Source: Moesziomyces globuligerus
Taxonomy: Eukaryota; Basidiomycota; Ustilaginomycetes; Ustilaginales; Ustilaginaceae
NCBI GenBank assembly: GCA_030849465.1
Contig: JARVLF010000019.1
Coordinates: 372,001 to 436,000, forward strand
Length of the DNA stretch: 64,000 nucleotides
Direction of reading: 5' to 3'
Shown: positions 19,401 through 28,200 of the stretch, piece after piece
Position numbering within the stretch: the first letter of the stretch is position 1
Layout of the letters: every line of letters begins with the position of its first letter
The notes under the pieces: generated by a model
Databases searched by the model: none
What the model was told of the DNA's origin: nothing
Seen by the model: only the letters and a program-made list of their open reading frames with translations
Translations under genes and position numbers: made by a program

Positions 19401-19882
19401 ATGCTGCTGGGCAGCTTGGCGAGCCGATCCGGATAGTAGAGGAATCGGTTCTGGGCTGAGGGAGCGGTCTTGGGAACACGCAGCAGGCGCTCGAGCAGTC
19501 CGAGGGACTGGACGAGCTGCAGCATCACCAGGCCCGAGTAGCCCGCGGGGCGGATGCTGCGAGGGCCCATCTCGACCAGTGCCGTAGCCGCTTCGGACGT
19601 AGTGTCCGAGGGCAAGCGCAGACGCTGAGACTGGATCCAGCCTCCGAGTCGATTTCGGTGCTCGAGCAGGACGACATCGTATCGGTCCTTCGGCAGCTGC
19701 TCTGCAAGTCGGTAAGCCGAGGTGAGACCGGCGATGCCGCCGCCGAGGACAGCGATGCGCCGCTTGTCGCTGGCAGCGGCGGCAGCGAGGAGCGTGGTGG
19801 AGGTGGCCAGGCCCCGACGCGATAGAGGAGCCGCTTGGAGCGACGACCCTCGCAGGCCAGATGCTAGGCAAGATGTGAGCAT
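16481..19882 (-). CDS. Fusion protein: protoporphyrinogen oxidase (HEM14) joined to NDUFAF7/MidA methyltransferase
   Basis: One uninterrupted frame of 1133 residues. Residues 1-40 look like a mitochondrial presequence. Residues ~43-590 are protoporphyrinogen IX oxidase, the penultimate heme-synthesis enzyme: the FAD-binding RRIAVLGGGIAGLTSAYRLA (glycines 47, 49, 52), NRLGGWIQS, and the C-terminal GASYTGVSLNDCVAYATEA. Residues ~660-1110 match NDUFAF7 (DUF185/MidA), the complex I assembly arginine methyltransferase: GSRGDFITSPEISQVFGELL, the SAM-binding VELGPGKGTLL (~764-774), LTAHEFFDALPTHIF, LVIDYGGDQAYGASFRAFRQ and VDLTVNVDFLHLKSA. Between them, residues 630-660 (starting MGGSTTQFARAMHTSARRMF) resemble a second presequence. 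I see no stop or strong splice site between the halves. Either a true fusion is made (perhaps cleaved on import) or a second transcript starts internally. The ATG has A at -3. Confidence 0.88.
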   Translation of the reverse strand: MLTSCLASGLRGSSLQAAPLSRRGLATSTTLLAAAAASDKRRIAVLGGGIAGLTSAYRLAEQLPKDRYDVVLLEHRNRLGGWIQSQRLRLPSDTTSEAATALVEMGPRSIRPAGYSGLVMLQLVQSLGLLERLLRVPKTAPSAQNRFLYYPDRLAKLPSSISSLLSALLKLPFLRSIIPGVLREPRVPSRFLRPRSESQAEKHRLQQRELLDDESVDSFVSRRFGKGLAENLVSAVIHGIYAGDTRKLSVRAVLPFLWDAERVHGSVVRSLLSPKRNKRHRPLPEPEAAVKAAKQQRLKAVEAQLGAELVDSFKAISVYSFPEGVQEIVQALKERLAAFSNVQVRTGDGVRSLDIEANGKIRIRTTSGESILADRVVSSIPSARLAEVLPSSSDVPHLTYNPAANVGVVNVVISPRAAAEAGRLVPVQGFGYLIPRTTPGNDDGILGVVFDSDAVPDQDGTDAAKRPVKVTVMMGGAHWAEQAVLPSEEELKERAVRALSSQLGIDAALLQDTSKVTLHATLQRDCIPWYLVGHPVRMAQLHKALATDADLAQKLTLVGASYTGVSLNDCVAYATEAVERILAAELDAADPVVTGLASFAIPPAPVSAAPSSVNKAKVTGRAAVPPQGLMGGSTTQFARAMHTSARRMFSTHRVLRDEAKSSPAVSGAAVAEKKPSKSLNEILLDSVRASGPMTVSTYMRTCLLDPMQGYYSSANSPATEREVLGSRGDFITSPEISQVFGELLAIFYLARWQAVGSPAATRLVELGPGKGTLLADMVRTFATFGPFMATLKRIQLVETSEGLMELQLAAIKSALAAAGKKVVSAGEEVGEHDVVVEWFPSVDMVPIAPEEFTILTAHEFFDALPTHIFEKHVDGKFREVLVGIKPKSAITVLRPGEEVPVAKEELGFVLSPTPTPWAQMLVQNNPRFASLKPGQRVEVSPESWAVARRVGELVAGRAASPPRNPAATPAQDAEHAAAENDRLAAPSQGGVGLVIDYGGDQAYGASFRAFRQHNLVDVFQSPGEVDLTVNVDFLHLKSAIQTTNARYAGPLDQADLLVGMGLQLRTERLLKGKDDQTQKRIIDAANRLIDETGMGIQYKALAIAAPPSPPAKPEVQHRDKSSDPDMYPFEFEQ

Positions 19883-20385
19883 CTTGACAGCCTGAGTCGA
19901 TGGTGGGCTGGTGGGACAGCTGACCTCATGCCACCGTGGCCATCAGAAGAACTCACCGGCTCCATTGGTCACTTTTCTAGCGGTGTGGAGTAGCCGGACC
20001 CACAGTGGTCAGGATTATGTCATCTTTTTTGGAAGCTCTAACATTATTTTAGGAGTAATCCTCCGCGACCTTCCGAACTTGGCAGCTTGGCGCGCTCGCG
20101 GCCCGATTTACGGGTTGTTGTTCGGTGGACTACAAATTTCGCGCGCAAGACTAGTCGGGCGCGGCTGGAGATTTGTAATCCAGGCTTCCAACGTGCGTTT
20201 CCGCGCGAGAGGAACAAACGAGGATTTGGAAGGCTCGCTCTCGAGGCTAGGCAGAGCCCGCCATCGCCTGCCACGCTCCGGCTCGAGCTCGTCAGTCTCA
20301 GTGCCCGTTGGTCGCCATCAGCACACCTCGACACTCTCCACCATATCATTCCCTGCTTCCACCAACGCACCGTGATATAGCAAAG
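19883..20385. promoter_or_regulatory. Divergent promoter, PPO-NDUFAF7 fusion / QCR7
   Basis: 503 bp between two genes for mitochondrial proteins. An inverted CCAAT box (ATTGG) lies at 19964-19968, 82 bp upstream of the fusion-gene start; CCAAT/HAP factors control heme and respiratory genes in fungi, but one pentamer is weak evidence. An AT-richer patch lies at about 20013-20055. No gene was seen. Confidence 0.4.
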
Positions 20386-21316
20386 ATGGTTCTCGTACGT
20401 ACCCGCATCGCCCATACCTCTCATCATGCTCGTCTTGCACCTCGTCCTTGTTCGACGCTGGAGAGTTCGGGCTGCAGACGGATTCTTCTTGTTCGCTTCT
20501 CGCATGCTTGCTGACCGCCGCTCTCTCTTGCTCTCCCTCGCCGCATTACCGACATTCACCTTCGACGCTTACACCTGCATATCTGCACTGCATCGACATC
20601 TCGCACCGACTACGCCGACCTGCAATCGTCTTTGTTTCCGACTCGCAATCTGTGGGATGACTGCCTCGCCACTCGGACGACCATCGCATCTGCACCGATC
20701 ACAGGCTCTCTCGGGACTCAGCCTGGCCAAGTACGTGCAGTCGTCGCCGGCGCTCATGCGCATGCTCAAGCCGGTCGCCAACGCATACGCCAACGCCACT
20801 GGCCACCGTCAGATGGGCCTCCGCTACGACGATCTGCTCGTCGAGGAGTCGCCGCGCGTCCAGAAGGCGCTTTCGCGCATCCCCGAGCGCGAGGCCTACG
20901 ACCGCGCCTTCCGCCTCCGCCAAGCCTCCCAGCTCTCCGTCCTCCACCGCGAGCTCCCCAAGGACCAGTGGCTCCCCGCCAAGGAGGTAAGCACTCCAAC
21001 ACCCACCCTACCAGGCCGCCCCCTGCGCACCATACCCCGCGCCCGGCGCACGCCATCGCCTCTGCAAGACGTCAACGCTCGGTCTGCGGTAGTCTGGCGA
21101 GAGGCGGCTCGCGAAGAGCGCGTGTCAACATGTTTCGCAGCGAGGCTAGCCTGCCCACCATCGCTGAAAAGAAGTGCAAGACTGACTCACCCTTGCCTTG
21201 TCTCCTAAACTCGAAAACAGGACAAGCGATACCTCACCCCCTACGTCGCCGAGGTCGCCGAGGAGGAGTCCGAGCGTGCCGCATGGGACACCGTCTCGGT
21301 CAAGAAGGGCCACTAA
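20386..21316 (+). CDS. QCR7: Cytochrome bc1 complex subunit 7 (Qcr7/UQCRB)
   Basis: Three exons, 20386-20394, 20705-20986 and 21221-21316, encode 128 residues. The first exon holds only three codons (ATG GTT CTC) before GTACGT. The introns are 310 and 234 nt, both phase 0, ending in CACAG and AACAG. The protein has the family layout: KYVQSSPALMRMLKPVANAY, GLRYDDLLVEESPRVQKAL, RIPEREAYDRAFRLRQASQL, LPKDQWLPAKEDKRYLTPYV, then a short charged tail. Qcr7 is a matrix-side subunit of respiratory complex III, and the size fits the ~127-residue yeast protein. The exon 1 assignment rests on reading frame and splice consensus; the large exon is certain. Confidence 0.9.
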
Positions 21317-21531
21317 ATTTGACGCCGCTCTTCGTCGACCGGATGACCCTACCATAAGCCTGTAATCCGAGATTGCGTCAACACACCGCAGTCTGAATTT
21401 CAGCTCATTGCTCCGTATCACGCGTGCTTTGTCGAGCGCGGGAGGGTTGCACAGGTTGCATCGAAGGCATTGCGAGGGATCATGACAAGAGGAGAAGGGG
21501 AGGTTTGCGACAAGTGAGCAGAGGCAAGGGA

Positions 21532-22749
21532 CTAGGATTTGGGAGCGGGAGCGTCTTTGAAGATGCCGATGATGAGGGCCCAGCCAAAGACGATCTGAGC
21601 GACGGCGATGCAGAAGAGGAACTGGATGCGGCGAGATCGTTGGGCGTGGGTGATGGTCTGGCTGGATGGTGAGCTTGGATCGGGGAGTACGACGTAGCGG
21701 AGGCTACGGAGGAGGAAGAAGGCGTTGGCGGCAAAGCAGTAGAGGAAGACGGACCAGTAGACGAGGCCGCGGACCTTGAGCAGACCGACGAGGAGCGTGA
21801 TGAGGGTGCCGACGAACTTGTAGCCCGAGTAGGCGAGGAGGTCCATCATGGTGTGGTCGCCCTGGATGTTGAGCAGATAGGTGCCGAGTTTGATGGCGGC
21901 GAGTTCGACGAGGACGATGGCGAGCGCGCGCGAGGCTCTGAGCCCGAGCACCTCTGGATGGAAGCGCGATTCGAGGCCGAGGATGACGCTGGTCACGATG
22001 ATGTACGTGACAAAGGCCATGGTGGGGATGTAGAGGTCGGGCGAGTTGACATCGTCGCGAGGCGGGAGGTATCCATCGGCTCCCGAGGAGGCGGTCTTGA
22101 CCGCCGAAGTGGACTCGCCGTAGGCGGACGAGACGTGACCTCCGCCGGACGAATGGCGGTGGGCGCGCGACCACGGCTTGTGGCGCCAGGGAAAGAGGAC
22201 GATGCGCAGCTTGTGCAGCACGTACGAGTTGGAGACGTTAAAGTAGTGCTTGAGCACCGGCATGGGGAGGAGCGCGTTGAAGTTCTTCTGCACGTACTCG
22301 CCACCGACTGCGGCCATGTGCTGACCGAACTGCACGCCCATCTGCGCCGTCGCATCGTTCATCATCGGTGCCCCCGCTGCGCCGCCAAAGCCCGGGAAGC
22401 CACCCCACGCCTGCTGCTGGCCCGCAGCACCGCCTGCCGCAGCATTGGGGAAGTAGCCCGCATTGGCGCCCGCTGGCGCATACGACGACGAGGCATACGA
22501 TGGGTTTGGTGGTGACTGGATAGGCGGAGAGGCAAAGCGCTGGTAACCTCCACCGGCCGCAGCCTGGAGGTTGGCGGCGGGACCACCGCGACGGCTGGCC
22601 GACGAGACATGCGGGTCCGTGACACTGGTCTGCGGCACCGGATTGGGCGAGATGGGCGGATCAGGCACCTTGAAAGGAGGATGTGTGGGGATGGGATGCT
22701 GCAGTGGTGGAGGCGATCGAGACGGATAGTCGCCTTGTGGTTGGTACAT
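21532..22749 (-). CDS. YIF1: Yif1 ER-Golgi vesicle transport membrane protein
   Basis: 405 residues from the ATG at 22749 (MYQPQGD); further upstream the frame has only a TTG. The N-terminal ~170 residues are Pro/Ser/Gly/Ala-rich and cytosolic. The Yif1 domain begins NDATAQMGVQFGQHMAAVGG, then FNALLPMPVLKHYFNVSNSY and LHKLRIVLFPWRHKPWSR. Five hydrophobic segments follow in the C-terminal half (for example YIPTMAFVTYIIVTSVILGL and LVYWSVFLYCFAANAFFLL), as in the Yip1/Yif1 family. Yif1 partners Yip1 and Rab GTPases on COPII vesicles and Golgi membranes (family knowledge). It converges on QCR7 (215 bp). Confidence 0.92.
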   Translation of the reverse strand: MYQPQGDYPSRSPPPLQHPIPTHPPFKVPDPPISPNPVPQTSVTDPHVSSASRRGGPAANLQAAAGGGYQRFASPPIQSPPNPSYASSSYAPAGANAGYFPNAAAGGAAGQQQAWGGFPGFGGAAGAPMMNDATAQMGVQFGQHMAAVGGEYVQKNFNALLPMPVLKHYFNVSNSYVLHKLRIVLFPWRHKPWSRAHRHSSGGGHVSSAYGESTSAVKTASSGADGYLPPRDDVNSPDLYIPTMAFVTYIIVTSVILGLESRFHPEVLGLRASRALAIVLVELAAIKLGTYLLNIQGDHTMMDLLAYSGYKFVGTLITLLVGLLKVRGLVYWSVFLYCFAANAFFLLRSLRYVVLPDPSSPSSQTITHAQRSRRIQFLFCIAVAQIVFGWALIIGIFKDAPAPKS

Positions 22750-23694
22750 GCTGCTCGTGAGGTCGTAGTATCGCAAGGGAGCCTGGCAGGCCGATCTGGG
22801 TGTGTTGCAGCGACGTGAGCGTGAGCTTGGATTCGAGTGAGGGCGAAGTGCACAAAATGCAGGTGTTTGTCGAGGACAGAGGGCACAGCGAAGAGGTCTG
22901 GATGGTCGCAATGCGAGTGGTGTCGTGGAAGGCTCGACGATGAGCGCAGCCAACCCAAGGCTTCGCAGCCGGCTTCGCAGCTGGCTTCCAGCTGGCTTCC
23001 AGCTGGCCTGTGCTTGGCAGCGCCAGCGCCAGCAGTCGCCTGGCCCGGTGTGTGTCTCTCTTCCACTCTGGCTAGCCAGAAATGACTGCCTCTAGACTTG
23101 TGAATGCGACGACCTAACAGTTCGAAAATGATCTTCTTTGCTCCGCGTCCTCGATAGCCGTCGTTTTCAGCTACGCAGTCTGAACACACTGTACAGACGT
23201 CGAGCTTCAGGCTCAGTCGAGATGCGGATACATTGTACTGCTGCGGTATGAGGCATCAAGCCGGCTGTGGGGTACCTGTTTCTGGGCTGAGTCGCATCGT
23301 GGCGCCAGATGATTTTCGGTGGAGCATCCGATGCGACAGCTGTTGGTCGACTCAGCCTTGCAAGTGCGATCTGCGTCGCGAATTTTTTTTTGGTTCTTTT
23401 TCTGCCTCGCCTTCTGGTGTGAGGCGGCGTCTTCTTCTGCGTAAAGCTTCACAACGCACGGCAGTGTGCGCGTAGCGTCAAAGCGACGCACTTTGGGCGA
23501 TTCTTCTAAATTTGCAGCGGCTCGGTCGGCTGAGCCGGGCGGAGGAAGAGCAGAGCGCGATCATCGTTGCGTCAGGCAGCCTCGGCTCGGCGGTGCTGCA
23601 CGAGGCACGCCAGCCCAAGCCTATGAGCGTGGCTGCAGCCCGGCTCTCCGCCTTTGTTCTCAGCCACCACATCTACCACCACACCGCATCCATC
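22750..23694. promoter_or_regulatory. Divergent intergenic region YIF1 / eIF1A
   Basis: 945 bp. It contains the direct repeat at 22959-23004, T-rich tracts (aattttttttttggttctttttct near 23382) and AAATTTG near 23507. Short open frames lack any recognisable domain. Confidence 0.45.
22959..23004. repeat. 11-12 bp tandem repeat (GGCTTCGCAGCY / GGCTTCCAGCT)
   Basis: Two 12-bp copies followed by two 11-bp copies of a GGCTTC-(G)CAGC unit. It lies upstream of YIF1 and no function is apparent. Confidence 0.8.
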
Positions 23695-24239
23695 ATGCCG
23701 AAGAACAAGGGAAAGGGAGGCAAGAACCGCCGTCGCGGAAAGAACGACATTGGCGACAAGCGCGAGCTCGTCCTCAAGGACGAAGGTCAAGGTATGCACA
23801 ACCCCCACCCTGGCACCTGATCGTTCTTCCCGGGATCCCGCCACTGACGTCTATGCTTTTGCTTTTTGTGTTGGCGAGTGTAGAATATGCCCAGGTGCTC
23901 AAGATGCTTGGTAACGGACGACTGGAGGCACAGTGCTTCGACGGTGAGAAGCGCCTCGCACACATCCGCGGCAAGCTCCGCAAGAAGGTGTGGATCAACC
24001 AGGGCGACATCATCCTCATCTCGCTGCGCGACTTCCAGGACGGCAAGGCCGACGTCATCCAGAAGTACAACGCCGACGAGGCGCGTGCTCTCAAGCAGCA
24101 GGGCGAACTCCCCGAGTCCGCCAAGATCAACGAGACCGACACCTTTGGCGAGGACGAGGGCGGCGACGTCGAGTTCCAGGAGGGCTCCGACGACGACGAA
24201 GACGACAGCGACGACGACGACGACCTGGACGACCTCTAG
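23695..24239 (+). CDS. TIF11: Translation initiation factor eIF1A
   Basis: Two exons (23695-23791, 23884-24239) encode 150 residues. The intron starts GTATGC and ends GTGTAG in phase 1, restoring a GAA codon. Sequence features: the basic N-terminal tail [18 protein letters not shown], the OB-fold core with [40 protein letters not shown] and [20 protein letters not shown], and a C-terminal acidic tail of Asp/Glu runs. eIF1A binds the 40S A site and promotes scanning and start-site choice. The length matches yeast (153) and human (144) proteins. Confidence 0.96.
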
Positions 24240-24360
24240 ACGTTCTTTTTCCTCCCCCGCTCTCGCTCTCACGTTGTACGATATACACTATCAAAAAAAC
24301 AGAACGCACACTCCCATCTCTGCGCAGTCACTACAAATATTCCCGGCTGCATTGCGTTTC

Positions 24361-26661
24361 TCAACTCCACGGATTCGCCTCGCCCGAGTCGGACAGCTGA
24401 GCATGGTGTCCGAGCGGCGAGAGCGAACGGCCCTTGAGGAAGGTCTCGTTCTCGTCGACGTCGATGCCCTTCGAGACGAGCAGCTCGGTCGACGTGTCGC
24501 CGTCCTTGGCAGATGGCTGGCCGTTGGGCGTGTTGCGGTGCTCGCCTGTCGGTGTGGCCGAGCGCGAGCCAGTGGGCGAGGCCGTGTACTGCTTGCGGAA
24601 GATGCGCGTGCCACCTGCGCGCAGTGCCGGATCGCCGCGCCGCCGCTCGAGCAGCCGCTCCCGCTCCTCGGCCTTGTAGTCTTCCACCACCAGGTCCACC
24701 GCACCGTACGGATCCGCCTCGTCCGCCTCCTCGCTATCCTTGTCCGCATCGGCGCCAGCTTTGGTTGCTTCTCCGCCCTCTGCCGTGCGCGTTTCACTTG
24801 CAGGTTTTTGACCCTGCTGATTCCTGCCCTGTGCCTGAGAATCATTGGCCGTGTCTGTGCGGTCCTTGGCCTTGCCCTTGGCCTTGTCCGTCGGTCTGCT
24901 CTCGCCATCTGCACCGCTTGCAGCAGCAGCCTCCCTCGAGGCGTCGCCGTTGGCGCCTTGCGCCGCATCCTCGCCCTCTGCCCGCTGCCCCGCGGGCTCG
25001 ACGTCGGGCTTAGCCTTCTTGGAGATGGTGCCCCTGCGGCGGCGGCGGTGGACGATCTCGTCGTCGTGCTGCCAGCGCGAGTGGCGCGCCTGCTCGCGCG
25101 TGATGTCGATGTTCGGATAGGCGTAGTCGCCAAAGTGGAGCGAGCGCGAGCGCTCGTACGCCTCCTCCTCGTCCTCGTCCGGGCTGTCGAAGCGCAGATC
25201 CTCGGCCTCCTCGTCCGAGTCGAGCTGGCGCTCGGCGAAGAAGTCGAGCCCCTCTCCGGCGTGTCTGACGGCGCTTCGCGCGACCCTCTTGGGATGCGGG
25301 AGGAGCGGGCTGCGTTCGGAGCGCTCCTCGCTCTGTGCCAGGTCCGGATCCTCGTGCACAATGTCGTCCGCCTCCTGGGGCGTCAGCGGTGCGTGGCCCT
25401 CGAGCTGCATGCGCTTGTCGTTGATGAAGCGGCGCAGCTTCTTGAGCGGACCCTGATGGCGCGCACCCTGCGTAGCGTCTCGAATATCACCAGTGCCTCG
25501 CTGGGGTAGCCAGTACTTGCCCTTGCCGCCCTGGGTGTAGCGGAGGCCTGCTTTGGACCTGCGCTCGCGCGCCAGCGGCTGATGGATCACGCCCTCGCTC
25601 GGCTCAAAGGTCTGGTAGACGTAGCCGGTGCCGCGTACCGTGGTGAGGCTGTCCGAGAAGACGTCGTACATGCCGATGCAGTCGCGCAGCGCATAGTAGA
25701 CGGGCAGGCGCGCGGCGAAGTGCGCAAAGGGATCGATGTAGTCGGTGTGCGAAAAGGCGTAGGCGTGCGCGAGCGCAAAGATGGGCATCTCGAGGCAGAT
25801 CATAAAGTCCTGGATGGCCATCGAGATGTACTCGGGATCGTAGACGGGTCCGACCTTCTTTACGAGACCGGCGGCGACGAGGATCGAGATGCCGAGCCCC
25901 TGCCAGAAGGAGAAGAAGATGATGCCCTTGACGCAGAGGAACTTGGAGGTGACGCGGAACGGCTTGAGATCGGAGTTGAGGCACTTCCAGAACATGGCGA
26001 GGCAGTAGAGCGAGAGGAAGACCGAGACGTTGTAGGTGAAGGAGACCCAGGTGTATCCGTTGGAGGGCGAGATCTTGCCCTCCTCGTACTTGCCCGCGGC
26101 CTTGAGGAGGAGCGTGGCGACGGCGAGCACGGGCTTGACCTGGACGTACTGGAGGACGCCGCGCTTGAGGGCGAGAAAGGTGTAGGGATCGGAAGCGTCC
26201 ATATCGTTGAGGAAGAGGTTGGCGGGGAAGAGGTGCTGCTGGGGCCTTCGGCCGTGGAGGAGGATGATGAGACTGCGTTCGCCGCCGAGATACTCGATGA
26301 GGAGGTTGAAGAAGCAGTAGATGACAAACGCCTCGTAGAGGTCGCGGAAGAGGTCGATGATGTCGGCGAGCTCGAGCGAGTAGAGCGAGATGACCGAGGC
26401 GATCGAGTAGATGGGCACCATGAGCAGCAGCCGCACCACGTAGCGCTGGAGCGTCGGCTTGCGGTAGTTTTTGAGCTGCTTCCAGATGAGGAACACCGAG
26501 AAGACGCTCGCAAAGATGGCCGCCAGCGTCGAGACGACGAGCAGCGGCGTCGGCAGCGACCTGCCCGAGCCGCTGCCTTCGGGGCTTCGGTGTTCGGGCT
26601 GCTTGGAGAGCATCGCCGCAGCGAGCTGGTGCGGCCACGGCGCGGCGTTCAGAGACGGCAT
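24361..26661 (-). CDS. TMEM184 / organic solute transporter Ost-alpha family membrane protein
   Basis: 766 residues, intronless. The N-terminal half carries about seven hydrophobic segments and the family motifs TLQRYVVRLLLMVPIYSIAS, RDLYEAFVIYCFFNLLIEYL, ILLHGR and KGIIFFSFWQGLGISILVAA, plus IQDFMICLEMPIFALAHAYA. This is the PF03619 (DUF300) layout of TMEM184/OSTA proteins; the fungal members lack an agreed biochemical role. The C-terminal ~350 residues are predicted cytosolic, very charged and low in complexity, with many Glu/Asp and Lys/Arg runs. It converges on eIF1A (121 bp). Confidence 0.88.
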   Translation of the reverse strand: MPSLNAAPWPHQLAAAMLSKQPEHRSPEGSGSGRSLPTPLLVVSTLAAIFASVFSVFLIWKQLKNYRKPTLQRYVVRLLLMVPIYSIASVISLYSLELADIIDLFRDLYEAFVIYCFFNLLIEYLGGERSLIILLHGRRPQQHLFPANLFLNDMDASDPYTFLALKRGVLQYVQVKPVLAVATLLLKAAGKYEEGKISPSNGYTWVSFTYNVSVFLSLYCLAMFWKCLNSDLKPFRVTSKFLCVKGIIFFSFWQGLGISILVAAGLVKKVGPVYDPEYISMAIQDFMICLEMPIFALAHAYAFSHTDYIDPFAHFAARLPVYYALRDCIGMYDVFSDSLTTVRGTGYVYQTFEPSEGVIHQPLARERRSKAGLRYTQGGKGKYWLPQRGTGDIRDATQGARHQGPLKKLRRFINDKRMQLEGHAPLTPQEADDIVHEDPDLAQSEERSERSPLLPHPKRVARSAVRHAGEGLDFFAERQLDSDEEAEDLRFDSPDEDEEEAYERSRSLHFGDYAYPNIDITREQARHSRWQHDDEIVHRRRRRGTISKKAKPDVEPAGQRAEGEDAAQGANGDASREAAAASGADGESRPTDKAKGKAKDRTDTANDSQAQGRNQQGQKPASETRTAEGGEATKAGADADKDSEEADEADPYGAVDLVVEDYKAEERERLLERRRGDPALRAGGTRIFRKQYTASPTGSRSATPTGEHRNTPNGQPSAKDGDTSTELLVSKGIDVDENETFLKGRSLSPLGHHAQLSDSGEANPWS

Positions 26662-27259
26662 GGCGAGCAGACCTGCGTCGATGGGCGGAGGTGTATCACG
26701 GATTGAGTTTGCTGACCCTACTTGGCAGACATGGCTTCAGGCGCTGACTACGGACGATGGTGGCCGCGACGCTTCGAAGGGTGACTGGTGGGCGATCAGC
26801 ATGCAAGCTGCCAGGGCTGTGCGTGCAAGAATGGCTTTGCTCTTCTCAGGGCCTTGACTGTGGGGGTTGGGGCCCAAACCTCCACACCCTCGACTGAGCC
26901 TTGGACGAGCGCGTTCCAAAATAGCTTCGCCGGCTGCCTTCTCTCTCGATGCGGTCATTTCTGATTTGTTAAACCGTCCTCTATCCATATTGGAAGTGGG
27001 CTGAAAAAGGCAGGTGGGCGTTTGAGCCTCGTGCGGTGGAGAGGGAGCGCGTCACCGTGCAGCCGAGTTCGGGGGCGGATTTAGGGGTGGTTGGCGTTTG
27101 ACAGCCGACACCAACACACCAACACCTCCTGAGCCGTCTGGCCAGCCGCCACTTGCAACCCACATTCGACGATGCTCTGCTCAGCAAGCTCTCGTCCATG
27201 AAGTCGTCGCTCGCGCCCACGCAGAGACCACCTCCCAGCCATAGCCCGTCCGTGTCGAG
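26662..27259. promoter_or_regulatory. Divergent intergenic region
   Basis: 598 bp upstream of the TMEM184-like gene and the small Cys-rich gene. It has a short AT-richer patch near 26956-26995 (ttgttaaaccgtcc). No coding evidence was seen. Confidence 0.4.
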
Positions 27260-28200
27260 ATGAACCTGCTCACTGAGCTGGCGAGCAGCTCGACGGCGCT
27301 GCTCTTTGGCCCGCCAGGTGAGTCGTTCTCGGAGCCGTGTGCATATAATGTCCTGTCGTTCTGACGTCCGTCGCTCGGGTGTCGTGCGCAGCGCCTGTGC
27401 CGAAAGATCCGCCTTCGCAGCGCAAGCCGGTCGCTACGCCTGCCTCGCCTCCCGCCACGCCAGCGTCGAGAAAAGCGGTGCTGTTCAAACCCAACCTCGG
27501 TCTCGCCGACACGCCGCCCAAGATGAGTACCAAGGAGCACGAGGTGGTTGCGGTAGATGCGCCGCTACCCACCGTACCCGAAGAGGCGACGGCGATGTCG
27601 GCTTCGTCGCTGCTCATGAGCTCGGGTGCGTCGGCGCTCAGCTTCCTCGGCAGCACCGTCGTCAGCCTCACCTCGGCGGCTGCCTCTGCGCTCGCACCCG
27701 CGCCTCCGGCGTCTACCCCTCAAGACGATGTGCATGCCAAGTCGACGGATGCGGAGGGTACGATGATGGATGCCTTTTCCAATGCGGTGTTCTCCAGTGC
27801 GGCGTCGGTGCGGGATGCAGTCATGGGCACTGTTGACACACGCTCAGATTCGGGTGCTGCGAGGCCGAAGCCACGGGCGATCAAGCGAGCCAGCACGTTG
27901 CCTGTGCAGCTGACGGCGAGTGGCGAACCGTTTTCGGACGATCCGAGCATCTCGGCCATGCAGCGCATCCCCGACCATACGTGCGGCGATCCGAGTCACA
28001 AACTCATGCACTGCTGCTCGGCACCCACCATCCCAACGTCCGACTGCACGTGCGACTGCGCACCCGCAGCGACGAGCGTCAGCTGCGAATGCCTCTGCCA
28101 CCTCAAGCCGAATCGCAGAGAATCGGGTCACTTTCACCGCGTCGAACAGCTCGTCAAGGGCACCAAACGCGTCGTCCGCGACATCAAGAACGTCCTCTGA
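27260..28200 (+). CDS. Unrecognised protein with Cys-rich C-terminus
   Basis: Predicted from two exons (27260-27317, 27392-28200), 288 residues. The intron begins GTGAGT and ends TGCGCAG in phase 1 and joins MNLLTELASSSTALLFGPP to APVPKDPPSQ. The middle is Pro/Ala/Ser-rich with a conserved-looking KAVLFKPNLGLADTPPK. A moderately hydrophobic stretch (SASSLLMSSGASALSFLGST) may be amphipathic. The C-terminal 75 residues hold clustered cysteines (HTCGDPSHKLMHCCS, DCTCDCA, CECLCHLK) and end basic (KGTKRVVRDIKNVL). There is no clear signal peptide. I do not recognise the family; the cysteines could bind metal or be palmitoylated. The short first exon is the least certain part. Confidence 0.65.

Noticed and set aside
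16481..19882. Two separate adjacent genes (HEM14 and NDUFAF7)
   Set aside because: No stop codon and no convincing splice site separates the halves in this sequence; kept as one frame with the alternative noted.
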